From G965205525 sp965205525 (lineage in GTDB: Bacteria; Pseudomonadota; Gammaproteobacteria; JABABF01): 64,000 bases of DNA. This document shows, one piece after another, positions 24,944 to 34,081 of this stretch. The position numbers were made by a program, and so were the translations under genes. Every line of letters starts with the position of its first letter. Position 1 is the stretch's first letter. The stretch covers positions 620,001-684,000 of the forward strand of contig OZ242171.1 in the NCBI GenBank assembly GCA_965205525.1. The letters run 5' to 3'. The notes under the pieces are model-generated. The model worked only from the letters and a program-made list of their open reading frames with translations. It did no database searches and was not told where the DNA came from.

Positions 24944-25317
24944 TCTTCACCAGCGCATGCAGCGCATCGGCACCGAAGATATTTCCATTGGACGCATCTC
25001 GCGGGATCAATCCTGAAAGATTTGCTGACGATGATAACTTAAAAAGTTTTTATCCGGCCAGGACAAGAATCTGTCGGGCACTTGAATCTCTTTGCCATTG
25101 GGTAAGGCAATAAAGGCGAGCTGCGGCGAGTCGTTCACCATCTTTAGCAGTTGTGATGACACATTAACTTCGTAAGCAGTCCGCGGTCAAATGCCGTTTT
25201 AAGCAGAGTCGATTCTTCGGATTGAGCCGCTGTTCGGGGTTGCGGCTCCATGCCAGCCCAGCCCGTCAGCCCTATTTCCTGGGAGCAATATTGCGCGAAG
25301 ATATCTTTAGGCAGGGA
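24944..25317. other. Intergenic region, partly AT-richer than its surroundings
   Basis: A 374-base gap between two minus-strand genes, with a lower GC stretch around 25025-25160. It contains one possible 51-codon minus-strand frame (listed separately). I see no clear promoter, hairpin or tRNA. It may be the remnant of a decayed gene. Confidence 0.5.
25007..25162 (-). CDS. Possible small protein or gene remnant (51 codons)
   Basis: A GTG-started frame of 51 codons on the minus strand. The peptide is well mixed in composition (segments such as LAFIALPNGKEIQVPDRF) and does not look like a random high-GC frame. A second minus-strand frame just upstream ends with LLTKLMCHHNC, and the two could be pieces of one frame-shifted gene. 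No family recognised and no good ribosome binding site seen. Confidence 0.25.
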   Translation of the reverse strand: MSSQLLKMVNDSPQLAFIALPNGKEIQVPDRFLSWPDKNFLSYHRQQIFQD

Positions 25318-26862
25318 TTAGGACAGCCACTTGCCCAGCGGTGTTTTGATCCAGAGAAATTCGGCGAACTTTTTTATGCCATCGGCTTTGGCTTGAGAGT
25401 AGGGGAAGCCGCTGGCCAGGGAGCTTTTCGGTCTGCGGTCGTAAATCAGGGGTTTCAGCTGGCAGTAGCCTCGGATGCCGACCTCGCCGTTCACCATGCC
25501 CACGCCGCTGTCCTTCACACCTCCGAAGGGCGCGACGGGTATGCCGTACGTTACCGTCATATCGTTGATACAGACGCTTCCGGTTTCAATCTTTTCCGCC
25601 AGTGACCTGGCGCGGGCGTTGTCATTGGACCATACCGTGCCGCTCAGGCCGTATTCAGAGTCGTTGGCGAGTCGAACCGCCTCTCCCTCATCCTTCACCT
25701 TCTGTATGCACAGGATCGGGCCGAAGGTCTCCTTGCGCATGATCTCCATGTCATGGTTGACTTCGGTGATCACCGTCGGCAGGTAATAAAGTCCCTTCTG
25801 ATCCGGGTTGCGCTTGCCGCCCGCCAGCACCCGTGCGCCCTTGGCTTCTGCGTCTTGCACATGTTCTTCAATGATTTTAATCTGCCGGTCCCAGAAGATG
25901 GCGCCCACATCCTCTTCGTAAATCAGTTCCGACCCTTGGGTGAGCCCCTTGACCATGTCGGTGACCTTCTCCACAAAGGTGTCGTACACATCTTCCACTA
26001 CGTAAATGCGCTCGGTGCCGCAGCAGTAGTGGCCGGAGTTCATGCAGGAGCCGATCACTGCGCCCTGCACCGCCCGGTCCAGGTTGGCATCGGCGCAGAC
26101 GATCATCGCATCCTTGCCTCCCAGTTCCAGGGTACAGGGGAGCAGTTTGCGCCCGCAGGCCTCGCCAATTTTCTTGCCAGTAGCCACCGAGCCGGTAAAG
26201 GAGACCTTGTCTACGCCGCTTTCAATCAGGTCGGCACCGGTCTGCCCATCCCCCATCAGCACCTGAAGCACGCCTTCGGGAAGGCCGGCTTCTAAGAACA
26301 GGGTTTCCACCAGCTTGGTGGAGTAGGGGGTGACTTCGGAGCCCTTCACCACCACGGTATTTCCAGCCATCAGTGCCTGGCAGCCCTGATTGAGAGCCAG
26401 TACGAAGGGACCGTTCCAAGGGGTGATAATGCCGATCACGCCGAGGGGCTGGTAGATCCACTCCACCCGCTTGGCAAAGCCCATCACGCCGTGGGGACGA
26501 TGCTTGCGGGGGCGCAGGAATTTTGCAGCGTTCTTGCTGTAGTAGCACAGGGAATCTAAGGAGGAGAAGATTTCCATTGTGTAGGCATCGGTGTGTGCCT
26601 TGCCTGTCTCCCCTACCACTGTATCAATAATTTCATCTTGCTTTTCAAAAACTTTCTTTAGCATGCGGTCCATGTACTGGCTCCGTTCCCGAAAGCTGAG
26701 GGCGGCCCAGGAGGGCTGCACATCCCGTGCCCGCCGCACGGCGGCCTGCACCTCCTCCCGGCTGGCGCAGATGAGCTCGCCGGTTACCTGCAAGGTGACG
26801 GGGCTGCTCAGCTCAAGTTTGCGATTCGCCTCGCTGCTTTCAATAGTTCTGTAAATTGACAT
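25318..26862 (-). CDS. Aldehyde dehydrogenase family protein
   Basis: A 514-residue NAD(P)-dependent aldehyde dehydrogenase. The catalytic residues are Glu246 in LELGGK and Cys280 in NSGHYCCGTE, 34 residues apart as usual; the cofactor loop SFTGSVATG is at 221-229. The ordinary GQxC at the nucleophile is GHYC here. The protein oxidises an aldehyde to an acid, but substrate cannot be told. It is divergent from the ACAD10/11-like dehydrogenase gene, with a 160-base shared upstream region, and may belong to the same catabolic set. Confidence 0.93.
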   Translation of the reverse strand: MSIYRTIESSEANRKLELSSPVTLQVTGELICASREEVQAAVRRARDVQPSWAALSFRERSQYMDRMLKKVFEKQDEIIDTVVGETGKAHTDAYTMEIFSSLDSLCYYSKNAAKFLRPRKHRPHGVMGFAKRVEWIYQPLGVIGIITPWNGPFVLALNQGCQALMAGNTVVVKGSEVTPYSTKLVETLFLEAGLPEGVLQVLMGDGQTGADLIESGVDKVSFTGSVATGKKIGEACGRKLLPCTLELGGKDAMIVCADANLDRAVQGAVIGSCMNSGHYCCGTERIYVVEDVYDTFVEKVTDMVKGLTQGSELIYEEDVGAIFWDRQIKIIEEHVQDAEAKGARVLAGGKRNPDQKGLYYLPTVITEVNHDMEIMRKETFGPILCIQKVKDEGEAVRLANDSEYGLSGTVWSNDNARARSLAEKIETGSVCINDMTVTYGIPVAPFGGVKDSGVGMVNGEVGIRGYCQLKPLIYDRRPKSSLASGFPYSQAKADGIKKFAEFLWIKTPLGKWLS

Positions 26863-27022
26863 AATGGTTTGCCTTAAACTGCACCTGCCCTCTGTGATAG
26901 CACCAGCGTATGCGGGTGCCTTGTGGAGCAGTTGAGAGTGCTAACATATACTGTATTGCGAGGTGCTGTCAACTGGTGGCGGCGATGGTTCCCCGCTTGG
27001 TGTGCCGAAGAGGATACGAGAT

Positions 27023-28333
27023 ATGACTTGGGACTTTTCCACCGAACCTGAATTTCAGGAGAAGCTGGACTGGATGCGGACTTTTGTGGATACGGAGATC
27101 ATTCCTCTGGAGCTGATTTCCGGGCACCTTGATCAGCCCCAGCTGGATGCGCTTTTGGTTCCTTTCAAGCAGAAGATTAAGGATGCAAATCTGTGGGCAG
27201 CCCATCTCGGACCGGAGGATGGCGGACAGGGCATGGGACAGCTGCACCTGGCACTGATGCATGAGGTTCTCGGCCGCTCATTGCTGGCCCCGGAAGTGTT
27301 CGGCAACCAAGCGCCGGATTCAGGCAATGCCGAGCTGATCGCCGCCGGCGCTGACGAGGCGCAGCGGGAGCGCTGGCTGAAACCGCTGATGGCGGGTGAG
27401 ATGCGCAGTTGCTTTGCCATGACTGAGCCCCACCAGGCGGGTTCCGACCCGACCGGCATTCGCACCCGCTGCGAGCAGGATGGGGACGAATGGGTGCTGA
27501 ATGGCCACAAGTGGTTCTCCTCTAACGCTGGCGTGGCGGATTTCCTCGTCGTGATGGCGGTTACCGACCCGCAGGCGCCGCCCCACAAGCGGGCCGCCAT
27601 GATCATCGTGCCCCGGGGCACGCCGGGTCTGCACATTCTTCGGGACGTGGGCACCATGGCGCACGAGGCGCCCCCGGACGGGCAGCTGATGACGCGCATC
27701 GGCGGCCATGCGGAGGTTCGCTTTGAAAATTGCCGTGTGCCTTTGGATCACATGGTCGGTCGGCCCGGCGACGGATTCATCCTCGCCCAGAAGCGTCTCG
27801 GCGGCGGCCGTATTCATCACGGCATGCGCATGATCGGCCAGTGCCTCAGGGCCTTTGACATGATGAAGGAGCGGGCGGTTTCCAGGGAGGTGCGGGGGCA
27901 TCCTTTGGGCGATTTGCAGATGACCCAGGATGCCATCGCCGAGTCCTGGACTGAGATTGAGGCGGCCCGCCTGCTCACTTTGAAGGCCGCCTGGCATATT
28001 GACCGAGAGGGCGGCAAGGATGCCCGGGTGCGCATTGCGATGGTCAAATACTGGGTGCCCCGAACTCTGTTCAATGTCATAGACCGGACGATTCAACTGC
28101 ACGGCGCACTGGGATATTCCACGGATATGCCTTTAGAGGAGATGTATCGGCAGGCGCGAGGACTGCGCATTGCCGACGGTGCCGACGAGTTGCACAAGCA
28201 GACCATCGCCCGCCAGGCCCTGCGGGACGTGGAGGCGGTTGAGGGCTGGCCCAGCGAGCATATCCCCACCCTGCGCAAGGCGGCGCAAGAGAAATTTGGA
28301 CACCTGCTGGAGCGGGTAGCCGCCAACCTGTAG
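27023..28333 (+). CDS. Acyl-CoA dehydrogenase, ACAD10/ACAD11-like
   Basis: A 436-residue acyl-CoA dehydrogenase. It has CFAMTEPHQAGSDPTG in the middle domain and a C-terminal GLRIADGADELHKQTIA. The Asp in ADGADE instead of the common Glu before GT matches mitochondrial ACAD10 and ACAD11, which act on 4-phosphooxy-acyl-CoA intermediates. ATG 27023 was chosen since conserved sequence starts there and GAGGAT lies upstream; the frame extends to 26963. The phosphotransferase gene follows after five bases, so the pair reproduces as two proteins the domain fusion of ACAD10/11. Confidence 0.88.
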   Translation: MTWDFSTEPEFQEKLDWMRTFVDTEIIPLELISGHLDQPQLDALLVPFKQKIKDANLWAAHLGPEDGGQGMGQLHLALMHEVLGRSLLAPEVFGNQAPDSGNAELIAAGADEAQRERWLKPLMAGEMRSCFAMTEPHQAGSDPTGIRTRCEQDGDEWVLNGHKWFSSNAGVADFLVVMAVTDPQAPPHKRAAMIIVPRGTPGLHILRDVGTMAHEAPPDGQLMTRIGGHAEVRFENCRVPLDHMVGRPGDGFILAQKRLGGGRIHHGMRMIGQCLRAFDMMKERAVSREVRGHPLGDLQMTQDAIAESWTEIEAARLLTLKAAWHIDREGGKDARVRIAMVKYWVPRTLFNVIDRTIQLHGALGYSTDMPLEEMYRQARGLRIADGADELHKQTIARQALRDVEAVEGWPSEHIPTLRKAAQEKFGHLLERVAANL

Positions 28334-28338
28334 GTGCG

Positions 28339-29427
28339 GTGACAGAGGGCAGCACTGGCAAGGCCGGCGCGACGAATATGGCGAATAAGACTGCTGCAAC
28401 GCCCAAGGGTATTAATCCGGGGCCCGTCTCCGAATGGCTGCAGGCGCATGTGCCGGGAGTCAAGCCTCCCTTTCATTTTGATCTCATAGCCGCTGGCGGT
28501 TCCAACCTGACCTACCGGGTGCAGGATGCAAAGGGCCGCGCTTTCGCGCTTCGCCGGGGACCGGTATCGGCGCGCATTGCCACTGCTCACGATATGGGCC
28601 GGGAATGGCGCGTGATGAGCGCCCTGGCGGCCCACAGCGATGTGCCGGTGCCGGAAACCATCGCCATGTGCGAGGACGAGGCTGTAAACGGTGCCGTCTT
28701 TTATGTCATGTCCTTTGTAGAAGGGCGCATTCTGCGCACCGTCAAAGATGCAGAAGGCATGGACAAGGCGCAGTGCCGGACGGCCACTGAATCTCTGGTG
28801 GAGGTGCAGGCGGCCATGCACCAGCTGGATTTGGAAAAGGCCGGACTTGCAGATTTGGGACGGCATGAGGCGTACGTGGAGCGGCAGCTGCATCGCTGGC
28901 GCAAGCAGGCGGAGGCCTCCGCCGAGCGTGAACTGCCCCTGCTGACCGAGCTGCATGGCCGCCTGCTGGAGAAAGATCCAGGCCCCCAGGCTCCGCCGAG
29001 CCTGGTGCACGGCGATTATCGCTTTGACAACACGGTTCTGGGAGTGGACTGCCGTATCGCTGCCGTGCTGGACTGGGAACTGTGCACCATCGGCGACCCG
29101 GTGGCTGATTTCTACTGGTCGCTCTTGTACTGGCGGCAGGCGGAGGATGAAATCGGTTTTCTGCCCGATGCCCCCACCTGTGCCCCCGGTTTTCCAAAGC
29201 GCGCCGAAGTGGTGGATATCTACTGCCGCCGGACTGGCTTTGATCTTTCAGCTGCGGATTACTTCAAAGCCTTTGGCTATTGGAAGATGGCCTGTATCGT
29301 GGAGGGGGTATATGCCCGGCTGCGCAAGGGTGCAGGGGGGGGCATGAAGGTGGGCAGCCTTGATAATGTGGCGCGCATGGTGGAGCGCTACTTGGAGGTG
29401 GCGGCGAGCTATGCGGAAAAACTGTAG
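28339..29427 (+). CDS. Aminoglycoside phosphotransferase-like kinase (ACAD10/11 N-domain type)
   Basis: A 362-residue kinase of the APH/choline-kinase fold. The catalytic loop is HGDYRFDNTV and the metal-binding aspartate lies in VLDWEL. In animal ACAD10/11 this domain is fused to the dehydrogenase and phosphorylates 4-hydroxyacyl-CoA, after which the dehydrogenase domain eliminates phosphate. Here it is encoded next to a matching dehydrogenase, five bases downstream. The start GTG 28339 is tentative; ATG 28378 is an alternative. Confidence 0.87.
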   Translation: MTEGSTGKAGATNMANKTAATPKGINPGPVSEWLQAHVPGVKPPFHFDLIAAGGSNLTYRVQDAKGRAFALRRGPVSARIATAHDMGREWRVMSALAAHSDVPVPETIAMCEDEAVNGAVFYVMSFVEGRILRTVKDAEGMDKAQCRTATESLVEVQAAMHQLDLEKAGLADLGRHEAYVERQLHRWRKQAEASAERELPLLTELHGRLLEKDPGPQAPPSLVHGDYRFDNTVLGVDCRIAAVLDWELCTIGDPVADFYWSLLYWRQAEDEIGFLPDAPTCAPGFPKRAEVVDIYCRRTGFDLSAADYFKAFGYWKMACIVEGVYARLRKGAGGGMKVGSLDNVARMVERYLEVAASYAEKL

Positions 29428-29632
29428 CTCGGCCAATTTTTACAAGCGCATGCGGGCGGGGCCGGTGCAGGGTTGCATGTGCTGTTGGCTGCTGCCCTTG
29501 ACTACAGGCAGATCGGCGGCTATGGTCTGCCAGACAGATGCGCTTGACAGCGCAGTTGCCGAGCTAGGCCTTGCAGTTTTGAAGAATGTTTGTTACAAAG
29601 ACTTTTAAGAGTTGCAGGCAGGAGAAGTTTTA

Positions 29633-30763
29633 ATGATTATTCCTTTTGATGATTACTGTGTTCACCAGACACACGAGCCGCTCTGCCATCCCGTTCAGAG
29701 TGATCGCAACTTCTACGATCGCTACTGGTTCAACGGCGTAGATAAAAATGGCGGCTTTTTCTTTGAAATTGGTTTTGGCGCATATCCGAATCGCTATGTC
29801 ATGGACGGTCATTTTAGTGTCGTCATAGGTGGCGTACAGCACAGTTTTCACAGTTCCCGGCGCTGTCCGGCAGACCGCACCAAGACCGCTATCGGTCCCT
29901 TGCAGCTGCTCGTGGAGGAGCCGATGCGCAAGGTGCGTCTGCGCATTGATGACAATGACACCGGCATTTCCTGCGACCTGCTGTTTGTCGCCTGCACTGC
30001 ACCCACCGAGGAGCCGAAGAACGTAAGGCTTGAAGACACCCGACTGACCATGTACAACAGCCGTTTCACCCAATTCGGCTTCTGGCATGGCTGGTTTCAG
30101 GCGGGCGGCAAGCGGACCGAGGTGAAAGGCGAAGCCACCCCGGGCACCCGCGACAAGTCATGGGGTGTGCGCCCGGTGGGCGAGCCGGAGGGCGGCGCTA
30201 CCGCACTCTCCGCTGCCGCCGGTCCCCGGGTGTACTGGATGTGGTCGCCGATCAACTTCGGCGACGTCTGCACCCAGTTCGGCACCTTTGAAGATGCGGA
30301 GGGCTTTCCCACCCAGCTGAGCGGCTGTATCGTGCCCACCTACGGTAGCGCAGATGACATCCCGGAGGCTGAACCGAATCACAAAGATATGAAAACCGTG
30401 CGGCACAAGGCAAAGTGGGTCAAGGGAACGCGCCGGGTTGAGAGCGTTGAGATGAAATTTTGCGAATGGGACGGTACCGAGCATGCCCTGCAGCTGGAGG
30501 CTTTTGCAGAGCCGTTTTACATGCGCGGCATCGGCTATCAGCATCCCGAGTGGGCCCATGGAGTGTGGCAGGGAGAAGAAAAATTTGCAGGCGAATCTTG
30601 GCAGCAGAATGAAATAGATCCCTTGGAGTATTCCTTCATTCATGTGCATATCCCGATGCGTGCCAGGATGGGCAAGCGAGAAGGTGTCGGTTTGGTTGAA
30701 ACCGTAGTCTTCGGTGACCACAAACCGTCTGGATTTAAAGATATACTAGATGGCGCACCTTAA
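29633..30763 (+). CDS. Conserved protein of unknown function, possibly AttH/CrtC-like fold
   Basis: A 376-residue soluble protein. Repeating beta-strand character with many aromatic residues and phrases like FYDRYWFNGVDKNGGFFFEIGF and KSWGVRPVG spread over two halves suggest a lipocalin-like double barrel of the AttH/hydroxyneurosporene synthase type. I cannot assign a function. Similar proteins occur near terpenoid or steroid catabolic genes, which is why I note the location. ATG 29633 has AGGAGA about nine bases upstream; the frame opens at 29612. Confidence 0.72.
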   Translation: MIIPFDDYCVHQTHEPLCHPVQSDRNFYDRYWFNGVDKNGGFFFEIGFGAYPNRYVMDGHFSVVIGGVQHSFHSSRRCPADRTKTAIGPLQLLVEEPMRKVRLRIDDNDTGISCDLLFVACTAPTEEPKNVRLEDTRLTMYNSRFTQFGFWHGWFQAGGKRTEVKGEATPGTRDKSWGVRPVGEPEGGATALSAAAGPRVYWMWSPINFGDVCTQFGTFEDAEGFPTQLSGCIVPTYGSADDIPEAEPNHKDMKTVRHKAKWVKGTRRVESVEMKFCEWDGTEHALQLEAFAEPFYMRGIGYQHPEWAHGVWQGEEKFAGESWQQNEIDPLEYSFIHVHIPMRARMGKREGVGLVETVVFGDHKPSGFKDILDGAP

Positions 30764-30887
30764 AAGATGTGTGTGTGGAGATTTACAAAATCATCAAAAT
30801 AGTGCTTAATGCACCCTGCTTTATCAAGCGATATCGACCTGTATTTCGTATCGCATTTCATGATGTCCGCTGAGGGGAGCTTAAACC

Positions 30888-31637
30888 ATGCCCGCAACAC
30901 GTCGTAAGAAAAAACTAGCATCTGGTCGTGGTAAAACCCGCGTGAAAGTTGCAAAACGAAAACCAGCCGCAGCGAAGCTGCTGCAGACATCTGCCCTGAA
31001 AAAGGCGCAGAGTGCTGTCACAGCTATCCAGCGGGAGGTGGATGCTGGCAAGCGCACGCTTGCCACGGCACGCACCAAGGCTCAGAGTGCTCGCAAAAAA
31101 GCACTCGCAAGCGGTCGTCCCATTGACCGACGCTCTGCGAAAAGTGCCCGCAATGCCGCCGTCCGCATTTCAAAGAAAGTGACTGCCATGCGCAAGCGCA
31201 TGCAGGCTGCCAACTTGATTCTGCGCGCTGCCAAGGTGGCTTCTCGCCTGAAGCAGATGGAGCAGACCGGTCGCGCCAGCTTGCAAAAGCGTCGTGCTGA
31301 GATGGAGCGCAAAGTGGTCGCTGGCTTGAAGAAGGCGTTAGCCGCCTATTCCGCCCGCTGGCGCAAGCAGCAGGCGCGTCGCGTTGATTCCGCTATTGCC
31401 AAGGCAGAGCGGAAGCTGCAGGTCCGTATCAGGGTCAGTGCGCGCAAAGCCGAGAAAGCCGCCAGTCGCAGCAGCGTGAAAAGAAAATCGCCAGCGCGCA
31501 AAGCGGCCGCTGCTCCGAAGGCGAAGGCGAAGGCCACTCGCAGAAAGACCGCCCGCAGGACTGTCCGGCGCACTGTGCGCAAGGCTAAGCCTGCTGCTCG
31601 CAGAACTGTCAAAAGGAGGAGAGCATCTGCTCGGTAA
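30888..31637 (+). CDS. Histone H1-like nucleoid-associated protein
   Basis: A 249-residue lysine-, arginine- and alanine-rich protein with PAAK-like segments and a long basic tail (KRKSPARKAAAAPKAKAK, then a string of RRTVRR repeats). The composition resembles bacterial H1-like proteins such as AlgP and chlamydial Hc1/Hc2, which bind and compact DNA. A predicted long helical central part (about 30-190) contains alternating basic and small residues. GAGGGGA precedes the ATG. A rho-independent terminator follows the gene directly, so it is probably a single transcription unit. Confidence 0.85.
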   Translation: MPATRRKKKLASGRGKTRVKVAKRKPAAAKLLQTSALKKAQSAVTAIQREVDAGKRTLATARTKAQSARKKALASGRPIDRRSAKSARNAAVRISKKVTAMRKRMQAANLILRAAKVASRLKQMEQTGRASLQKRRAEMERKVVAGLKKALAAYSARWRKQQARRVDSAIAKAERKLQVRIRVSARKAEKAASRSSVKRKSPARKAAAAPKAKAKATRRKTARRTVRRTVRKAKPAARRTVKRRRASAR

Positions 31638-31664
31638 ACTGAGCCCGCTTGCGGGCTGTGAAAG

Positions 31665-31699
31665 GCGGTGTCGCAGTTTTCTGCGGCACCGCTTTTCTT
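31665..31699 (+). terminator. Rho-independent terminator after the histone-like gene
   Basis: A 12-base-pair stem (GCGGTGTCGCAG, 31665-31676, with CTGCGGCACCGC, 31681-31692, one G-T pair) with a TTTT loop is followed by TTTTCTT. It sits 28 bases after the stop codon of the histone-like gene. Its end touches the stop codon of the convergent mobA gene, so it may serve as a shared barrier. Confidence 0.85.
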
Positions 31700-32291
31700 A
31701 TGGGAGCTGCACCATGGCTTCAAGCCGCGCCAGCTCTTCTGGGGTATTGGCGTTGGCGAGACATTCGGGGCGGGAGGAGAAATCCACTTCTGCCACCTGT
31801 CGGTCTGCCATCCAGCCGTGCACGGAGCGTCCGCCGGTCTGAAAAAATTCTGCAAGGCTCGCACCCGCTTCCGTGCGTATGAGAAATACCCGGTGCTGAA
31901 GCCGCTCGCCGTCGTGAGGGACTGCGACCTCGGTGTTTTTCGCCTGCATGGCATTTCGCAGGGTATCCAAGATGTCGGCGGGCAGCAGCGGGCAGTCTAC
32001 CGGACAGACCAGCGCCAGGGGCTCGGCACACAGGGGGAGGGCGGCGAGTACGCCAGCCAAGGGACCTTGGAAGCCTTCCTCTGCATCCTGCACCACCGGG
32101 TATCCGAGGGCCCGATATTCCGCCAGGTTGCGGTTGCAGCTGATGACCAGGCTGTCCGCCTGGAGGGCGAGCCGCTTCGCTGCTGCGGAGACCAGGGTGC
32201 TATCCCGCCAAGGCAGCAGACCTTTGTCTCGACCGCCAAAACGGCGCCCGCCTCCGCCCGCCAGTAGGATTGCTGCGCATTTCAATGCCAT
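31698..32291 (-). CDS. mobA: Molybdenum cofactor guanylyltransferase
   Basis: A 197-residue nucleotidyltransferase that attaches GMP to molybdopterin. It opens with AAILLAGGGGRRFGGRDKGL, the canonical MobA nucleotide-binding loop (GGGGRRFGGRDK), and has the metal-binding DCPLLP segment. Start ATG at 32291 fits this N-terminus; the open frame reaches 32360. It is divergent from tsaB with 44 bases between starts. No other molybdenum genes are in the window. Confidence 0.9.
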   Translation of the reverse strand: MALKCAAILLAGGGGRRFGGRDKGLLPWRDSTLVSAAAKRLALQADSLVISCNRNLAEYRALGYPVVQDAEEGFQGPLAGVLAALPLCAEPLALVCPVDCPLLPADILDTLRNAMQAKNTEVAVPHDGERLQHRVFLIRTEAGASLAEFFQTGGRSVHGWMADRQVAEVDFSSRPECLANANTPEELARLEAMVQLP

Positions 32292-32335
32292 GGGATGGCA
32301 GTTTACAATCTCCCTTGCTGCTCTGCTTTTGCACT

Positions 32336-33037
32336 TTGAAACTCCTAGCCCTCGAATCATCCACTTCCTCCCTTTCTATCGCCCTGTGTCGGGACGGTGT
32401 GATTCAGGAGAGGATAATTGACGCACCCGGAGAGCATGCGCGCCATTTTCTGCCGCTGGTGGATGAATTGCTGACAGAGAGCGGCCTGCACTTGGCACAG
32501 ATGGATGCCGTGGTCTGCGGTTCCGGTCCGGGCTCTTTCAGCGGGCTCCGTATTGCCGTCGGCATGGCCCAGGGGCTGGCTTTTGGTGCCGGCCTGCCGA
32601 TGCTGCCAGTCTCCACCTTGGCTGCGCTGGCCCAAGGTGCGATTCAGCAGAATTTATGCCCGGAAGAAGGGCTGGTGCTGGCAGCTCTGGATGCCCGCAT
32701 GGGGGATATGTATTTCGGCCTGTACCGGGCAGAGCAGGGTCTGGCGGTGCCGCTTCAGGAGGATTCTCTATGCCCGGCAGGGGCGCCGCAGCTGCCGCAG
32801 GAATACCGGGGGCAGCCCTTTGCAGCAGTGGGAGAGGGTTGGCGAGCTGCCGTCCAAGAGAAGGGGACATTCCCCGGCTGCACGGTGCTGAAATGTACTC
32901 TGCAGCCCCAAGCGCAAAATCTTCTGCCCCTGGCGGAGGCTGCGCTTCGCCGAGGGGATGCCGTGCCGCCCGCCGAGGTACAACCGATCTATCTGCGAGG
33001 CGCCGAAATCTGGAAGAAATACCCCCGACAGGCCTAA
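32336..33037 (+). CDS. tsaB: tRNA threonylcarbamoyladenosine biosynthesis protein TsaB
   Basis: A 233-residue member of the ASKHA superfamily. TsaB pairs with TsaD and TsaE to make t6A37 in tRNAs reading ANN codons. The N-terminal LLALESSTSSLSIAL and the VCGSGPGSFSGLRIAVG loop are diagnostic. Start TTG 32336 gives the correct family N-terminus (KLLALESST); the frame also extends to 32270 across the mobA leader. The divergent gene mobA is on the other side. No good ribosome binding site is seen before the TTG. Confidence 0.92.
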   Translation: MKLLALESSTSSLSIALCRDGVIQERIIDAPGEHARHFLPLVDELLTESGLHLAQMDAVVCGSGPGSFSGLRIAVGMAQGLAFGAGLPMLPVSTLAALAQGAIQQNLCPEEGLVLAALDARMGDMYFGLYRAEQGLAVPLQEDSLCPAGAPQLPQEYRGQPFAAVGEGWRAAVQEKGTFPGCTVLKCTLQPQAQNLLPLAEAALRRGDAVPPAEVQPIYLRGAEIWKKYPRQA

Positions 33038-33274
33038 CCCGCATGACTTGCAAGCCTCTCACTTCTCACTGGCTCCGCCCGTAGCATCCTTGGTCAGCGG
33101 CAAATCGCGAATGCTATCTTCTCTGCTATGTATTGCAGGCTCTGCCTCAGCCCTTCACCCGTGCCATGATGCTCGGCGGGCAGAGACCATGCCGCCGGCT
33201 GCGATTGCCTGCAAAGGGTGGGGGCGGCGCATTTACCTCGTCGCCGGATGAAAACGGTCGTTTGAGTTTTGGTC

Positions 33275-34066
33275 ATGGAAACAATTCAAATCCTCGTCCT
33301 CGCCGCTGTGCAGGGGCTCACTGAATTTCTGCCGATATCCAGTTCGGCTCACCTGCTGCTGCCCGAAATGCTCTTGCACTGGCCGAGGCAGGGACAGGCT
33401 TTTGATGTCGCTGTGCATCTGGGCTCTCTGCTCGCAGTGGTGCATTTTTTCCGTGTCGAGCTGAAGGAGCTGTTCATCGCATGGTGCCGCAGTTTTAGCG
33501 GCTCTAAAAGCCAGAGCAGCCAGCTGGCCTGGATGCTCTTTATCGGAACGGTTCCCGCTGTTCTCGCCGGCCTTTTCCTTCAGGACTGGGTGGATCTGGG
33601 GCGGAACAGCATTCTGTCCATCGCTGTCATGACAATAGTTTTCGGGCTGCTGCTGTGGTGGGCGGATTTAAGGGGCGACGGCAGTCGGGGAATGGATTCC
33701 CTGAACTGGAAAGGCGCCCTTTTTATCGGTGCCGCTCAGGCGATTGCACTGGTGCCCGGCGTATCCCGCTCCGGGATTACCCTGACCGTCGGCCTGCTGC
33801 TCGGGCTTCGGCGCACCGAGGCGGCTTCTTTTTCTTTTCTGCTCGCCGTGCCGGTGATTGCCGGTGCCAGCGTGTTTGAAAGCCGTGCTCTGCTTGTGGA
33901 GGCGGAATCTGTGCCCTGGCGGGAGATGCTGCTCGGCATCCTGGTGTCGGGACTGACTGCCCGCCTGTGTATCGCTGCCTTTTTGCGAATCGTATCGCGG
34001 GTCGGCATGGCTCCCTTCGCGATATATCGCTTAGCTCTCGGTGCCCTGCTGCTGGGCCTTGCCTAG
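33275..34066 (+). CDS. uppP: Undecaprenyl-diphosphatase UppP/BacA
   Basis: A 263-residue integral membrane protein that dephosphorylates undecaprenyl pyrophosphate for peptidoglycan and polysaccharide carrier-lipid recycling. The hallmarks are QGLTEFLPISSSAHL near residue 13 and PGVSRSG near residue 160. Seven or eight hydrophobic segments can be counted. ATG 33275 was preferred over TTG 33269. A 237-base gap separates it from tsaB, in which I see nothing definite. Confidence 0.95.
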   Translation: METIQILVLAAVQGLTEFLPISSSAHLLLPEMLLHWPRQGQAFDVAVHLGSLLAVVHFFRVELKELFIAWCRSFSGSKSQSSQLAWMLFIGTVPAVLAGLFLQDWVDLGRNSILSIAVMTIVFGLLLWWADLRGDGSRGMDSLNWKGALFIGAAQAIALVPGVSRSGITLTVGLLLGLRRTEAASFSFLLAVPVIAGASVFESRALLVEAESVPWREMLLGILVSGLTARLCIAAFLRIVSRVGMAPFAIYRLALGALLLGLA

Positions 34067-34081
34067 CAAAGTGCCGGAGCA

